Shown here: piece after piece, positions 24,798 through 33,179 of the stretch
Numbering within the stretch: position 1 is the stretch's first letter
Layout of the letters: each line of letters begins with the position of its first letter
Assembly (NCBI GenBank): GCA_040752215.1
Contig: JBFMEX010000007.1
Location: forward strand, 1-64,000
Direction of reading: 5' to 3'
Length of the DNA stretch: 64,000 nt
Source: JBFMEX01 sp040752215
Lineage (GTDB): Bacteria > Pseudomonadota > Alphaproteobacteria > Rhizobiales > Hyphomicrobiaceae
Notes under the pieces: generated by a model
Told to the model about the DNA's origin: nothing
Seen by the model: the letters and a program-made list of their open reading frames with translations, nothing else
Databases searched by the model: none
Program-made: the position numbers and the translations under genes

Positions 24798-27071
24798 ATG
24801 ATGCGCCAGTACGAGCTGGTGGAGCGAGTTCTCGCCTACGATCCCAAGGCGGACGAGGCGCTGCTCAACCGCGCCTACGTCTATGCGATGCGCGCCCACG
24901 GCCATCAGAAGCGCGCCTCCGGCGATCCCTATTTCTCGCACCCCCTCGAGGTTGCCGCGATCCTGACCGAGCTGAAGCTCGACGCCGCGACCATCGCCAC
25001 CGCGCTGCTCCACGACGTGATCGAGGACACTGACGCGACGCGCGCCGAGATCGACAACCTGTTCGGTCCCGAGATCGGCGCCCTCGTCGACGGCCTGACG
25101 AAGATCAAGAAGCTCGACCTCGTTTCCAAGAAGGCCGAGCAGGCGGAGAACTTCCGCAAGCTGCTGGTCGCCATTTCGAGCGACATCCGCGTGCTTCTCG
25201 TCAAGCTCGCCGACCGGCTGCACAACATGCGCACGCTCGAGCACATGAAGCCGGCGAGCCGCCAGCGCATCTCGGAGGAGACGCTGGACATCTACGCGCC
25301 GCTGGCCGGCCGCATGGGCATGCAGCATCTGCGCGAGGAGCTCGAGCAGCTCTCGTTCCGCTGGCTCAATCCGGAGGCCTACGAGACCGTCACCGCCAAG
25401 CTCGCCGAGCTGCGGAGCAAGAATGCGGGCCTCGTCGAGGAGATCCGCACCGCACTGACTGCGAAGCTCGCCGATGCCGGCATCGCCGCAGAGGTCGCCG
25501 GCCGCGAGAAGAAGCCCTACGCCATCTGGCGCAAGATGGCCAACAAGCAGATCAGCCTCGAGCAGCTGTCCGACATCTACGGCTTTCGCGTCATCGTCGG
25601 CTCGGTCGAGGACTGCTACCGCGCGCTCGGCCTCATCCACACCACCTGGCGCACGGTGCCGGGTCGCTTCAAGGACTACCTCTCGACGCCGAAACAGAAC
25701 GGCTACCAGTCGATCCACACCACCATCGTCGGCCCTCGCCACCAGCGCGTAGAGCTGCAGCTGCGCACGCGGGTGATGCACGAGGTCGCCGAGTACGGCG
25801 TCGCCGCCCACGCGCTCTACAAGGACGGCGTCTCGGCTGCGACGCGCAGCAACACGAACGGCAGCGGCAATGGCGCCGGGGAGGGCGAGCGCGACGCCGG
25901 TCCCTACATGTGGCTGCGCCGGCTGGTCGAGACGCTGCTCGAGGGCTCCAATCCGGAGGAGTTCCTCGAGCACACCAAGCTCGAGTTGTTCCAGGACCAG
26001 GTGTTCTGCTTCACCCCCAAGGGGCGCCTGATCGCGCTGCCGCGCGGTGCAACACCGCTCGATTTCGCCTATGCCGTGCACACCGACGTCGGCAACGCCG
26101 CGGTCGGCGCCTACGTCAATGGCCGCCACGTGCCGATCGACACCCGGCTGCGCAACGGCGACGAGGTGGTGATCGAGACCTCGCGCACGCACTCTCCGCC
26201 CGCCGCCTGGGAGGGCTTCGCGGTCACCGGCCGGGCCCGCTCCGCGATCCGCCGCGCGGCGCGCGACGCGGTTCGCAAGCAGTTCGCCGAACTCGGCCGG
26301 CGCCTACTGGCGTCGGCCTTCACCCGCCATGGTCAGGAGCTGACCGACGAGAAGCTGCGCAAGGCGACGATCCGGCTGGCGCACAAGACCGTCGACGACG
26401 TGCTGGCCGCGGTCGGCCGCGGCGAGCAGTCGATCGAGGAGGTGATCCGCGCCGCATGTCCAGATGCGCAGCTGAAGCAGCCGAAGGCCAGCTACAAGCC
26501 GAAGAACCGCCTCGATCGCGCCGGTGGTCAGGAGGGTTGGTTCAATCTCAAGAAGGTGATGGGGCTCAAGTTCCGCTTGGGTGCCGGTGCCGGCGAGGCC
26601 GGTGCCGGCGAAGCCGGTGGCAAGAGCGGAGGCGTGCCGATCCGCGGCCTGCGCAACGACGTTCCGGTGCGCTTCGAGGAGGGCGGGGCGGTGCCGGGCG
26701 ATCGCATCGTCGGCGTGTTGACCCCGGGGGAGGGAATCCGCATCTTCCAGATCCACTCGCCACACCTTCAACAGTACGAGCACGAGCGTTGGATCGACGT
26801 CTCATGGGACATCGATCCGGAGCGGCCGGAGCGGTTCCCGGCGCGTATCGCCGTCACCACCCTCAACGAGCCCGGAACGCTCGCCGAGATCGCCACCGTG
26901 ATCGGCGAGGCGGACGGCAATATCGACAATCTCAAGATGGTCAACCGTGCGTCGGACTTCACCGAGATGGTGATCGAGATCGAGGTTTGGGATCTGGCGC
27001 ACCTCAATCACATTGTCGCCGGACTGCGGGCGAAGAGTGTGGTCAGCAGGGTCGAGCGGATCTTCGGGTAG
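24798..27071 (+). CDS. rsh: bifunctional (p)ppGpp synthetase/hydrolase (Rel/Spo family)
   Basis: Makes and degrades the stringent-response alarmone. In order: HD hydrolase domain (His48, HD at 72-73, EDT at 76-78), synthetase domain (DIYGFRVIV, STPKQNGYQSIH), TGS domain (FCFTPKGRLIALP), a helical region and a C-terminal ACT domain (NEPGTLAEIATVIGE). Both catalytic halves look intact, so it is bifunctional as in most alphaproteobacteria. At 757 residues it is normal, apart from a short Gly/Ala-rich repeat insert (GAGEAGAGEAGG, about 594-605). The first ATG of an ATG-ATG pair was taken as start. Confidence 0.95.
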   Translation: MMRQYELVERVLAYDPKADEALLNRAYVYAMRAHGHQKRASGDPYFSHPLEVAAILTELKLDAATIATALLHDVIEDTDATRAEIDNLFGPEIGALVDGLTKIKKLDLVSKKAEQAENFRKLLVAISSDIRVLLVKLADRLHNMRTLEHMKPASRQRISEETLDIYAPLAGRMGMQHLREELEQLSFRWLNPEAYETVTAKLAELRSKNAGLVEEIRTALTAKLADAGIAAEVAGREKKPYAIWRKMANKQISLEQLSDIYGFRVIVGSVEDCYRALGLIHTTWRTVPGRFKDYLSTPKQNGYQSIHTTIVGPRHQRVELQLRTRVMHEVAEYGVAAHALYKDGVSAATRSNTNGSGNGAGEGERDAGPYMWLRRLVETLLEGSNPEEFLEHTKLELFQDQVFCFTPKGRLIALPRGATPLDFAYAVHTDVGNAAVGAYVNGRHVPIDTRLRNGDEVVIETSRTHSPPAAWEGFAVTGRARSAIRRAARDAVRKQFAELGRRLLASAFTRHGQELTDEKLRKATIRLAHKTVDDVLAAVGRGEQSIEEVIRAACPDAQLKQPKASYKPKNRLDRAGGQEGWFNLKKVMGLKFRLGAGAGEAGAGEAGGKSGGVPIRGLRNDVPVRFEEGGAVPGDRIVGVLTPGEGIRIFQIHSPHLQQYEHERWIDVSWDIDPERPERFPARIAVTTLNEPGTLAEIATVIGEADGNIDNLKMVNRASDFTEMVIEIEVWDLAHLNHIVAGLRAKSVVSRVERIFG

Positions 27072-27144
27072 GGGCGCCGTCGAACGGCCGGGAGCGCCGG
27101 CCCGCCGCATGGCCATCGACATGGGCCGGGGGGCCACAGTCCGG

Positions 27145-27741
27145 ATGCTGTTCCAACGTCGCTCGCCGCCGCCGCTCGCCGAGCGGCTGCGCGCCGCCTT
27201 CTGGCCCCGCAGCGGTTGGCGACGCGCGCTCACGTACGCCGCGTTGCGCGTGCTGCGCCTGCGCCACGGGGCGCACGAGGTCGCGCTCGGCGTCGCGATC
27301 GGCGCGTTTGCCGCCATCACCCCGCTGCTCGGAGCGCAGATGGCGCTCGCCGGGCTCGCTGCCCTGGCGCTCAGAGCGAGCGTCGCTGCGGCGCTGTTGG
27401 CGACCTTCGTCGGAAACCCGTTGAGCTGGCCGGTGATCTGGGCCGCCACCTATGCTCTCGGCCGGCACATGATGGGGCTCGACGCGCTCGCTGCCCCGGT
27501 CGGCTTGGTGCCCCGCCTCGATGCGCTCTGGCAGGCGCTGATGCAGGGCTCGCTCGACATGGTTAGCGCCGCGCTGGCGCTGCTCGCTCCGGTTCTTGCG
27601 CCCATGCTGGCCGGCAGTGTCCCGATCGGACTGCTGGTCGGGGGGATTTTCTACTATATTGTGCGCAAGGCGGATCTCGGGTCGCACCGCGCGCGCCGGC
27701 TGCGGCCGATACGCAGCGCATCGGGCGAGCTGGACCGCTAG
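27145..27741 (+). CDS. DUF2062 membrane protein
   Basis: Inner-membrane protein with a basic N-terminus followed by four or so hydrophobic segments. The DUF2062 signature is recognisable: VALGVAIGAFAAITPLLG and then ATFVGNPLSWPVIWAATYALG. Function not established. ATG 27145 (MLFQRRSPP) matches family starts; ATG 27109 would add 12 residues. The position between rsh and pdxJ is conserved in related genomes. Confidence 0.82.
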   Translation: MLFQRRSPPPLAERLRAAFWPRSGWRRALTYAALRVLRLRHGAHEVALGVAIGAFAAITPLLGAQMALAGLAALALRASVAAALLATFVGNPLSWPVIWAATYALGRHMMGLDALAAPVGLVPRLDALWQALMQGSLDMVSAALALLAPVLAPMLAGSVPIGLLVGGIFYYIVRKADLGSHRARRLRPIRSASGELDR

Positions 27742-27766
27742 ACATCGCAACCTCTGGCAAGCTCGC

Positions 27767-28549
27767 ATGCCCGCTCACTCTGAGACCAAACATCTGCGGC
27801 TCGGTGTCAACATCGATCACGTCGCGACGATCCGCAACGCTCGCGGCGGCCGTCACCCCGATCCCCTGCGTGCGGCGCACATCGCCGTCGGTGCCGGAGC
27901 CGACGGCATCACCGCCCACCTGCGCGAGGATCGTCGCCACATCTCCGACGCCGACATCGCCCGCCTGAAGCGCGAGCTGACCGTGCCCCTCAATCTGGAG
28001 ATGGCGGCGACGCGCGAGATGGTGGCGATCGCCCTGCGCCACGTCCCCAACGCCTGCTGCCTGGTACCCGAGCGGCGCGAGGAGCGGACCACCGAGGGCG
28101 GCCTCGACGTCGTCGCCGGCGGAGCGGGGCTGCGCAGCGTCATTGCCGATCTGAAGGCCGCCGGCATTCGCGTGTCGCTGTTCGTCGAGCCGGACGAGCG
28201 CGTGGTCGAGGCCGCCCACCGGGCCGGCGCCGACATCGTCGAGCTCCATACCGGCCGCTACTGCGAGCTGGCGCTCGACGACGACGCCCGCGGTGTCGCG
28301 CACGAGGTCGGGCGCATCGAGCGCGCCGCCAGGCTCGCCGATTCTGCGGGGCTCGAGGTGCACGCCGGCCACGGCTTGACCTTCAACACGGTCGCTGCCT
28401 GCGCACGCATCGGCGAGATCGTCGAGCTCAACATCGGCCACTTCCTGATCGGCGAGGCGATCATGGTCGGCCTCGATGCGTCGGTCGCGCGCATGCGGCT
28501 GCTGATGGACGAGGCTCGGGCCCTGGCCGAGCGGCGGGTCGAGGCATGA
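27767..28549 (+). CDS. pdxJ: pyridoxine 5'-phosphate synthase
   Basis: Closes the pyridine ring of vitamin B6 from 1-deoxyxylulose 5-phosphate and aminoacetone phosphate. A TIM barrel of 260 residues with the family landmarks GVNIDHVATIRNARG, ITAHLREDRRHI, the LVPE(R)REE loop, VELHTG and HAGHGL. ATG 27767. Its stop overlaps acpS by four bases, the standard arrangement. Confidence 0.96.
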   Translation: MPAHSETKHLRLGVNIDHVATIRNARGGRHPDPLRAAHIAVGAGADGITAHLREDRRHISDADIARLKRELTVPLNLEMAATREMVAIALRHVPNACCLVPERREERTTEGGLDVVAGGAGLRSVIADLKAAGIRVSLFVEPDERVVEAAHRAGADIVELHTGRYCELALDDDARGVAHEVGRIERAARLADSAGLEVHAGHGLTFNTVAACARIGEIVELNIGHFLIGEAIMVGLDASVARMRLLMDEARALAERRVEA

Positions 28550-28962
28550 TCCTCGGTCTCGGCAACGACATGGTCGACATCCGCCGGATCGAGGAGACGC
28601 TGCTGCGCTACGGCGATCGCTTCCTCTTGCGCATTTTCACCGACATCGAGCGCACCCGCTCCGACGGCAAGACGGCGCTGCGCGCCGCCTCCTACGCCAA
28701 GCGGTTCGCCGCCAAGGAGGCCTGCTCCAAGGCGCTGGGCACCGGGCTCAGACGCGGCGTCTACTGGCGCGACATGGGCGTCGTCAACCTCGCCTCGGGG
28801 CGGCCAACGCTGGAGTTGACCGGCGGCGCGGCGCGCCAACTGGAATTGCTGACCCCGCCCGGCCATCAGGCGCGCATCGACCTCACCTTGACCGACGATT
28901 ATCCCTGGGCGCAGGCGATCGTGATCATCTCGGCTCTTCCGCTCAAGGAGGATCGGCGCTGA
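28546..28962 (+). CDS. acpS: holo-[acyl-carrier-protein] synthase
   Basis: Transfers the phosphopantetheine arm from CoA to acyl carrier protein. Group I signature GLGNDMVDIRRIE gives Asp8; the second metal-site motif is RFAAKEACSKALGTG. A length of 138 residues is normal. ATG 28546 overlaps the pdxJ stop (ATGA), indicating translational coupling. Confidence 0.95.
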   Translation: MILGLGNDMVDIRRIEETLLRYGDRFLLRIFTDIERTRSDGKTALRAASYAKRFAAKEACSKALGTGLRRGVYWRDMGVVNLASGRPTLELTGGAARQLELLTPPGHQARIDLTLTDDYPWAQAIVIISALPLKEDRR

Positions 28963-29343
28963 TCGCCGGCTCCGGGCTCCTGCGCTCCGCGCTCCAGGGA
29001 GATTCGTTCCATTCTGCACCGCACCGCCTTCCTTCTCCCGTGGAAAGAAGAGCTTGCCCGGACTTGAACCGGGGTGCCCAAGGGGCGGACGAGCGGGCTG
29101 CCCATCGCCGGCCGCAGCGCGCTACAATTCCCGCACCCGCCCTTCGGGCATCCTCTGCCGTCCCGATAGAGGGGTGTGCGCCGGCGACCGAGAATTGAAC
29201 TGCTCCGCTGCGTGCTCGCGGACGTGGGGGGCGCAATTGCACGCGGGCGGGGAAATGGCTATAGCGGGCGATATCCCGCTTCCCGAGGGCGCGATACAAC
29301 CAGCCAGGACGGCGACCATGCCCGCGCGGCGAAGGTAGGCGGA
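28963..29343. other. intergenic region acpS-lepB
   Basis: This 381-base gap has no supported gene. It includes a small hairpin AGCGGG/CCCGCT at 29263-29280 with a six-base loop, 60 bases before lepB, and a minus-strand tRNA T-arm-like motif at about 29055-29075 that lacks an acceptor partner. Confidence 0.4.
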
Positions 29344-30117
29344 ATGAGTCTCGAGACCAAATCCGAAAAGAGCCCCGACAGCGGCTGGTGGGAGACGCTG
29401 AAGATCATCGTCCAGGCGCTGGCCATCGCGCTGGTCGTCCGGGTGTTCTTCTATCAGCCCTTCAACATCCCCTCGGGCTCCATGAAATCGACGTTGCTGG
29501 TCGGCGACTACCTGTTCGTGTCCAAGCTCTCCTACGGCTACAGCCGGTTCTCGTTCCCGTTCGGCCTCAATATCTTCCAGGGCCGCGTGTTTGCCGGTGA
29601 GCCCAAGCGCGGCGACGTGGTGGTGTTCAAGCTGCCGCGCGACAACTCGACCGACTATATCAAGCGGGTGATCGGCCTGCCGGGCGACGAGATCGTCGTC
29701 CGCCATGGCATTGTGTTCCTGAACGGCCAGGAGATACCGCGCAAGCGCGTGTCCGACTTCGAGACCCGCGAGGACGAGGGCGGCCCGGCGCGCAGGATCG
29801 CCCGCTACGAGGAGACGTTGCCGAACGGTGTCAAGTACCTCGTTCTGGATGCCACCCCGACCGGCGGGCTCGACGACGTCGGCCCCTACAAGGTGCCGCC
29901 GGGCCATTATTTCATGATGGGCGACAACCGCGACAACTCGACCGACAGCCGCGCGCTGTGGCACGTCGGCTACGTTCCCTACGAGAACCTGGTCGGGCGC
30001 GCTGAGATCATCTTCTTCTCGGCCGCCGTCGACGAGCCGGGTGCACTCGAGTGGACGCGTCCGTGGACGTGGCCGTTCGACATCCGCTGGGGCCGATTCT
30101 TCGATCTGGTACGCTGA
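29344..30117 (+). CDS. lepB: signal peptidase I
   Basis: Membrane serine protease that removes signal peptides from Sec- and Tat-exported proteins. One N-terminal membrane segment (about 20-37) precedes the catalytic domain. The Ser-Lys dyad is visible as Ser46 in IPSGSM and Lys107 in DYIKRVIG; box E reads GDNRDNSTDSR. At 257 residues it is typical of alphaproteobacteria. The position between acpS and rnc is conserved. Confidence 0.95.
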   Translation: MSLETKSEKSPDSGWWETLKIIVQALAIALVVRVFFYQPFNIPSGSMKSTLLVGDYLFVSKLSYGYSRFSFPFGLNIFQGRVFAGEPKRGDVVVFKLPRDNSTDYIKRVIGLPGDEIVVRHGIVFLNGQEIPRKRVSDFETREDEGGPARRIARYEETLPNGVKYLVLDATPTGGLDDVGPYKVPPGHYFMMGDNRDNSTDSRALWHVGYVPYENLVGRAEIIFFSAAVDEPGALEWTRPWTWPFDIRWGRFFDLVR

Positions 30118-30140
30118 CGTATGTGGGTCGAGCGATAGTC

Positions 30141-30839
30141 ATGCCACGGGCCAAGAGCTACAAGGCGCTCGAAACGGCGCTCGGCTTTCGCTTCAAGAGG
30201 CGCCCGCTCCTGGAACAGGCGCTGACGCACGCCTCGGTCCGCGGTGGGAAGGGCCCGCGCTTCGACAACGAGCGGCTCGAGTTCCTCGGCGATCGGGTGC
30301 TGGGGCTCGCCATCGCCGAGCTGCTCGTCGCGGCGCTGCCGCAGGCGACCGAGGGCCAGCTCGCGCGCCACTACAACCGGCTGGTGCGCGGTGGCACCTG
30401 CGCCGCCGTCGCCCGCGACATCGGCCTCGGCCAGCACGTCATACTGTCGGAGAGCGAGGCCGAGAGCGGCGGGCGCGACAAGGACACCATCCTCGCCGAC
30501 GCTATCGAGGCGCTGCTCGGCGCCGCCTTCCTCGAAGGCGGCTTCGACGCCGGCCGACAGGTTGTGCGCAAGCTGTGGGCGCCCTATGTCGAGGATATCC
30601 CTGCCGTGACGGCGGACGCCAAGTCGCTGCTGCAGGAATGGGCCCAGGGCCAGGGCCTGCCGTTGCCCGAGTACGTCGAGGTGGCCCGCAAGGGCCCCGA
30701 TCACGCGCCGCATTTCACCGCCGAGGTGCGCATTCCTGGCCGCCCGGCGGCGCGCGGGGAGGGCGCCTCGAAGCGCGCGGCGGAGCAGGCCGCGGCCCGC
30801 GTCGCATTGTCCCGCGAGGGAGTCGAGAGCGCATCGTGA
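30141..30839 (+). CDS. rnc: ribonuclease III
   Basis: Double-stranded RNA endonuclease for rRNA and mRNA processing. The catalytic signature NERLEFLGDRVLG lies near residues 42-54, with a second acidic motif DAIEALLGA, and a C-terminal double-stranded RNA-binding domain (DAKSLLQEWAQ to ASKRAAEQAAA). 232 residues. ATG 30141 lies 23 bases after the lepB stop. The rnc stop overlaps the GTG start of era. Confidence 0.95.
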   Translation: MPRAKSYKALETALGFRFKRRPLLEQALTHASVRGGKGPRFDNERLEFLGDRVLGLAIAELLVAALPQATEGQLARHYNRLVRGGTCAAVARDIGLGQHVILSESEAESGGRDKDTILADAIEALLGAAFLEGGFDAGRQVVRKLWAPYVEDIPAVTADAKSLLQEWAQGQGLPLPEYVEVARKGPDHAPHFTAEVRIPGRPAARGEGASKRAAEQAAARVALSREGVESAS

Positions 30840-31771
30840 CGGAGGAGAGCTGCAAGCCGGGCGACGACGCTGCGGAGCGCCGCTGCGGCTTCATCGCCGT
30901 GATCGGTGCGCCCAATGCCGGCAAGTCGACGCTCGTCAACCGCCTCGTCGGCGCCAAGGTGACAATCGTCAGCCACAAGGTGCAGACGACGCGAGCGCCG
31001 GTGCGCGGCATCGCCATCCACGGCGCAAGCCAGCTCGTGTTCATCGATACCCCCGGCATCTTCCGTCCGCGCCGCCGGCTCGATCGGGCGATGGTCGAGG
31101 CGGCCTGGGGCGGTGCCGGCGACGCCGACGTCGTCGCGCTGATCGTCGACGTCGCCAAGGGCTTGGACGAGGACACGCACCGCATTCTCGACAAGCTGAG
31201 AGGGCAGTCGCGGCGGATGGTGCTGATCCTCAACAAGGTCGATCGCGTCGCCGCCAAGGAGAAGCTGCTCGCGCTGGTGGCCGAGGTGACGCGAGAGGTC
31301 GCATTCGATCGGGTGTTCATGATCTCGGCGCTATCGGGCGACGGCGTCTCGGACCTGCTCGACTATTTGGCCGCGGCGGTGCCGGCCGGCCCCTGGCACT
31401 ACCCGGAGGACGAGATCTCCGACCTGCCGTTGCGCCAGCTGGCCGCCGAGATCACTCGCGAGCGCCTCTACCATCGCCTGCACGAGGAGCTCCCCTATGC
31501 GGCGACCGTGGAGACGACGGCGTGGAAGGAGCTGCGTGACGGCTCGGTGCGCATCGAGCAGACCATCTTCGTTGCCCGCGACAGCCAGCGTGCGATCGTG
31601 CTCGGCAAGGATGGCCGCACCATCAAGCAGATCTCGAGCGAGGCCCGCGCGGAGCTTGTGCGCATCGTCGAGAAGCCCGTGCACCTGTTCCTGTTCGTCA
31701 AGGTCGCGGAAGGGTGGGAGCGTGACCCCGAGCGCTACCGCGAGATGGGCCTCGAATTCCCGCCCGAGTAA
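30836..31771 (+). CDS. era: GTPase Era
   Basis: Ribosome-assembly GTPase that binds the 3' end of 16S rRNA. The G motifs are complete: GAPNAGKS (24-31), DTPG, NKVD and SAL. A C-terminal KH domain carries GKDGRTIKQI. It begins at GTG 30836, overlapping the rnc stop by four bases, so translation is coupled. The N-terminal 17 residues before the G domain are slightly longer than in Escherichia coli. 311 residues. Confidence 0.95.
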   Translation: MTEESCKPGDDAAERRCGFIAVIGAPNAGKSTLVNRLVGAKVTIVSHKVQTTRAPVRGIAIHGASQLVFIDTPGIFRPRRRLDRAMVEAAWGGAGDADVVALIVDVAKGLDEDTHRILDKLRGQSRRMVLILNKVDRVAAKEKLLALVAEVTREVAFDRVFMISALSGDGVSDLLDYLAAAVPAGPWHYPEDEISDLPLRQLAAEITRERLYHRLHEELPYAATVETTAWKELRDGSVRIEQTIFVARDSQRAIVLGKDGRTIKQISSEARAELVRIVEKPVHLFLFVKVAEGWERDPERYREMGLEFPPE

Positions 31772-31873
31772 GGTTTCCACGCCGACCGGCCCCACCGCAC
31801 CGGCGCTTCGTGCTATGAGCCGAGGACGGGCCGGACACCGTGCCGGCATCCGGTGGCGGAGCAAGGTGCCTCC

Positions 31874-32215
31874 ATGTCCAGAGCAGCCGCAATCCTCGCC
31901 GCGATCGGCCTCGCCATCGTATCGACCGCGCCGGCCGGGGCCGCAGTGCGCTCATGCAAGCCGGCGGTCGCCAGCGGCCCGTTCGTGGCCGATGCCGAGA
32001 TCGAGGCGCGCAAGAGGGCACTCGCAGGCTGGGTCGAGAAGGCCGCCAGCCACGGCGTCGCCTTCACCAGCTGGCGGCTCGCCGACCAGCGTTCGATCCG
32101 CTGCCTGGCGAGGTCCGAAGGCGGGGTCGCGTGCGTCGCTGCAGGCGCGCCTTGCCGTATCGAGCACGTGCCGCCGCTGTCGAAGGGCAAGGGTCGGCTG
32201 GCGACGGCCGAATGA
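31874..32215 (+). CDS. small exported cysteine-containing protein
   Basis: A 113-residue protein with a clear Sec signal peptide (cleavage after AGA near residue 23). The mature part has four cysteines, probably forming two disulfides, and a pattern WVEKAASHGVAFTSWR ... IRCLA ... VACVAAGAPCR. That pattern recurs in small secreted proteins of Hyphomicrobiales; function unknown. ATG 31874; an in-frame GTG at 31853 is less likely. It lies about 100 bases after era. Confidence 0.65.
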   Translation: MSRAAAILAAIGLAIVSTAPAGAAVRSCKPAVASGPFVADAEIEARKRALAGWVEKAASHGVAFTSWRLADQRSIRCLARSEGGVACVAAGAPCRIEHVPPLSKGKGRLATAE

Positions 32216-32415
32216 TCGTCAAGTCAGCGTTGAACCTCTTACGCCGCCGCTGCGACTGATGCTGTGAACGGCGGCCGAAGAGCTGCGCCGGCGAAGGGAG
32301 CGAGACCCCCGTCCCCACCCCCGCGCCCCTCCGCGCGCGCCCGGCCGCCGTTCGCCCATTTTTCGATCGCCTGCCGGTGGTCGCATCGGCGCCGAGACTC
32401 CGCTACAACCCCGCC

Positions 32416-33168
32416 ATGAACTGGACTGATGAAGGCATCGTGCTCTCGGTGCGCCCGCACGGCGAGACCGCGGCGGTGGTGGAGCTTTTCACTCGCGCGC
32501 ACGGCCGCCATCTGGCGCTGGTGCACGGCGGACGCTCGCGTCGCACGCGACCGGTCTTGCAGATCGGCAATCATGTCGACGTGACGTGGAAGGGCCGCCT
32601 CGCCGAGCAGTTGGGGCATGCGAGGGTTGATCTGCGCCGCGGCTATGCCGCCGAGGCGATGAGCGAGGAGACGGCGCTCGCTGGGCTGACCACGATCGCC
32701 GCGCTGCTGCGCCTGCTGCCGGAGCGCGATCCGCACCCGAGCCTCTATGAGGTGACGCTGTTCGTGCTCGGCTTCCTCGACGACGACAGCGTGTGGCCGG
32801 CGCTGCTGGTGCGCTGGGAGATGGCGCTGCTCGACGAGCTCGGCTACGGCCTCGACCTCGGCACTTGTGCGGCGACCGGCGCCAACGATGCGCTCGTCTA
32901 CGTCTCGCCCAAGTCGGGCCGCGCGATCTCCGCCTCCGCCGGCGAGCCCTATCGCGACAAGCTGCTGACTCTGCCGGGGTTCCTGGTCAAGGGCCGGCAG
33001 GCGCCGCCGACCTCGCGCGACGTGCTCGACGGCCTCGCGCTCGGTCGCTTCTTCCTCGAGCGCCGCGTGCTCGGCCCCCGCGGGCTGCCTTTGCCCGAGG
33101 CGCTCCAGCGGCTCGAGACGCTGTTGGCGCGCGACTCGAAGGAGCCGTCCGGAGTGATCGCGCCGTAA
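32416..33168 (+). CDS. recO: DNA repair protein RecO
   Basis: Recombination mediator that helps RecA load at single-strand gaps with RecF/RecR. An N-terminal OB fold (DEGIVLSVRPHGE, VVELFTRAHGRH) is followed by a helical domain with GYGLDLGTCAATG. The zinc cysteines of some RecO proteins are reduced here to one. 250 residues, ATG 32416. era and recO are close neighbours in many related genomes. Confidence 0.93.
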   Translation: MNWTDEGIVLSVRPHGETAAVVELFTRAHGRHLALVHGGRSRRTRPVLQIGNHVDVTWKGRLAEQLGHARVDLRRGYAAEAMSEETALAGLTTIAALLRLLPERDPHPSLYEVTLFVLGFLDDDSVWPALLVRWEMALLDELGYGLDLGTCAATGANDALVYVSPKSGRAISASAGEPYRDKLLTLPGFLVKGRQAPPTSRDVLDGLALGRFFLERRVLGPRGLPLPEALQRLETLLARDSKEPSGVIAP

Positions 33169-33179
33169 GCGACCGCCCG

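Noticed and set aside
29040..29140. Minus-strand tRNA-like T arm (CCCGG TTCAAGT CCGGG) between acpS and lepB
   Set aside because: The expected acceptor partner of the 3' strand (GAGCTTG) is not found upstream, and no D or anticodon arm can be drawn, so no tRNA is called.
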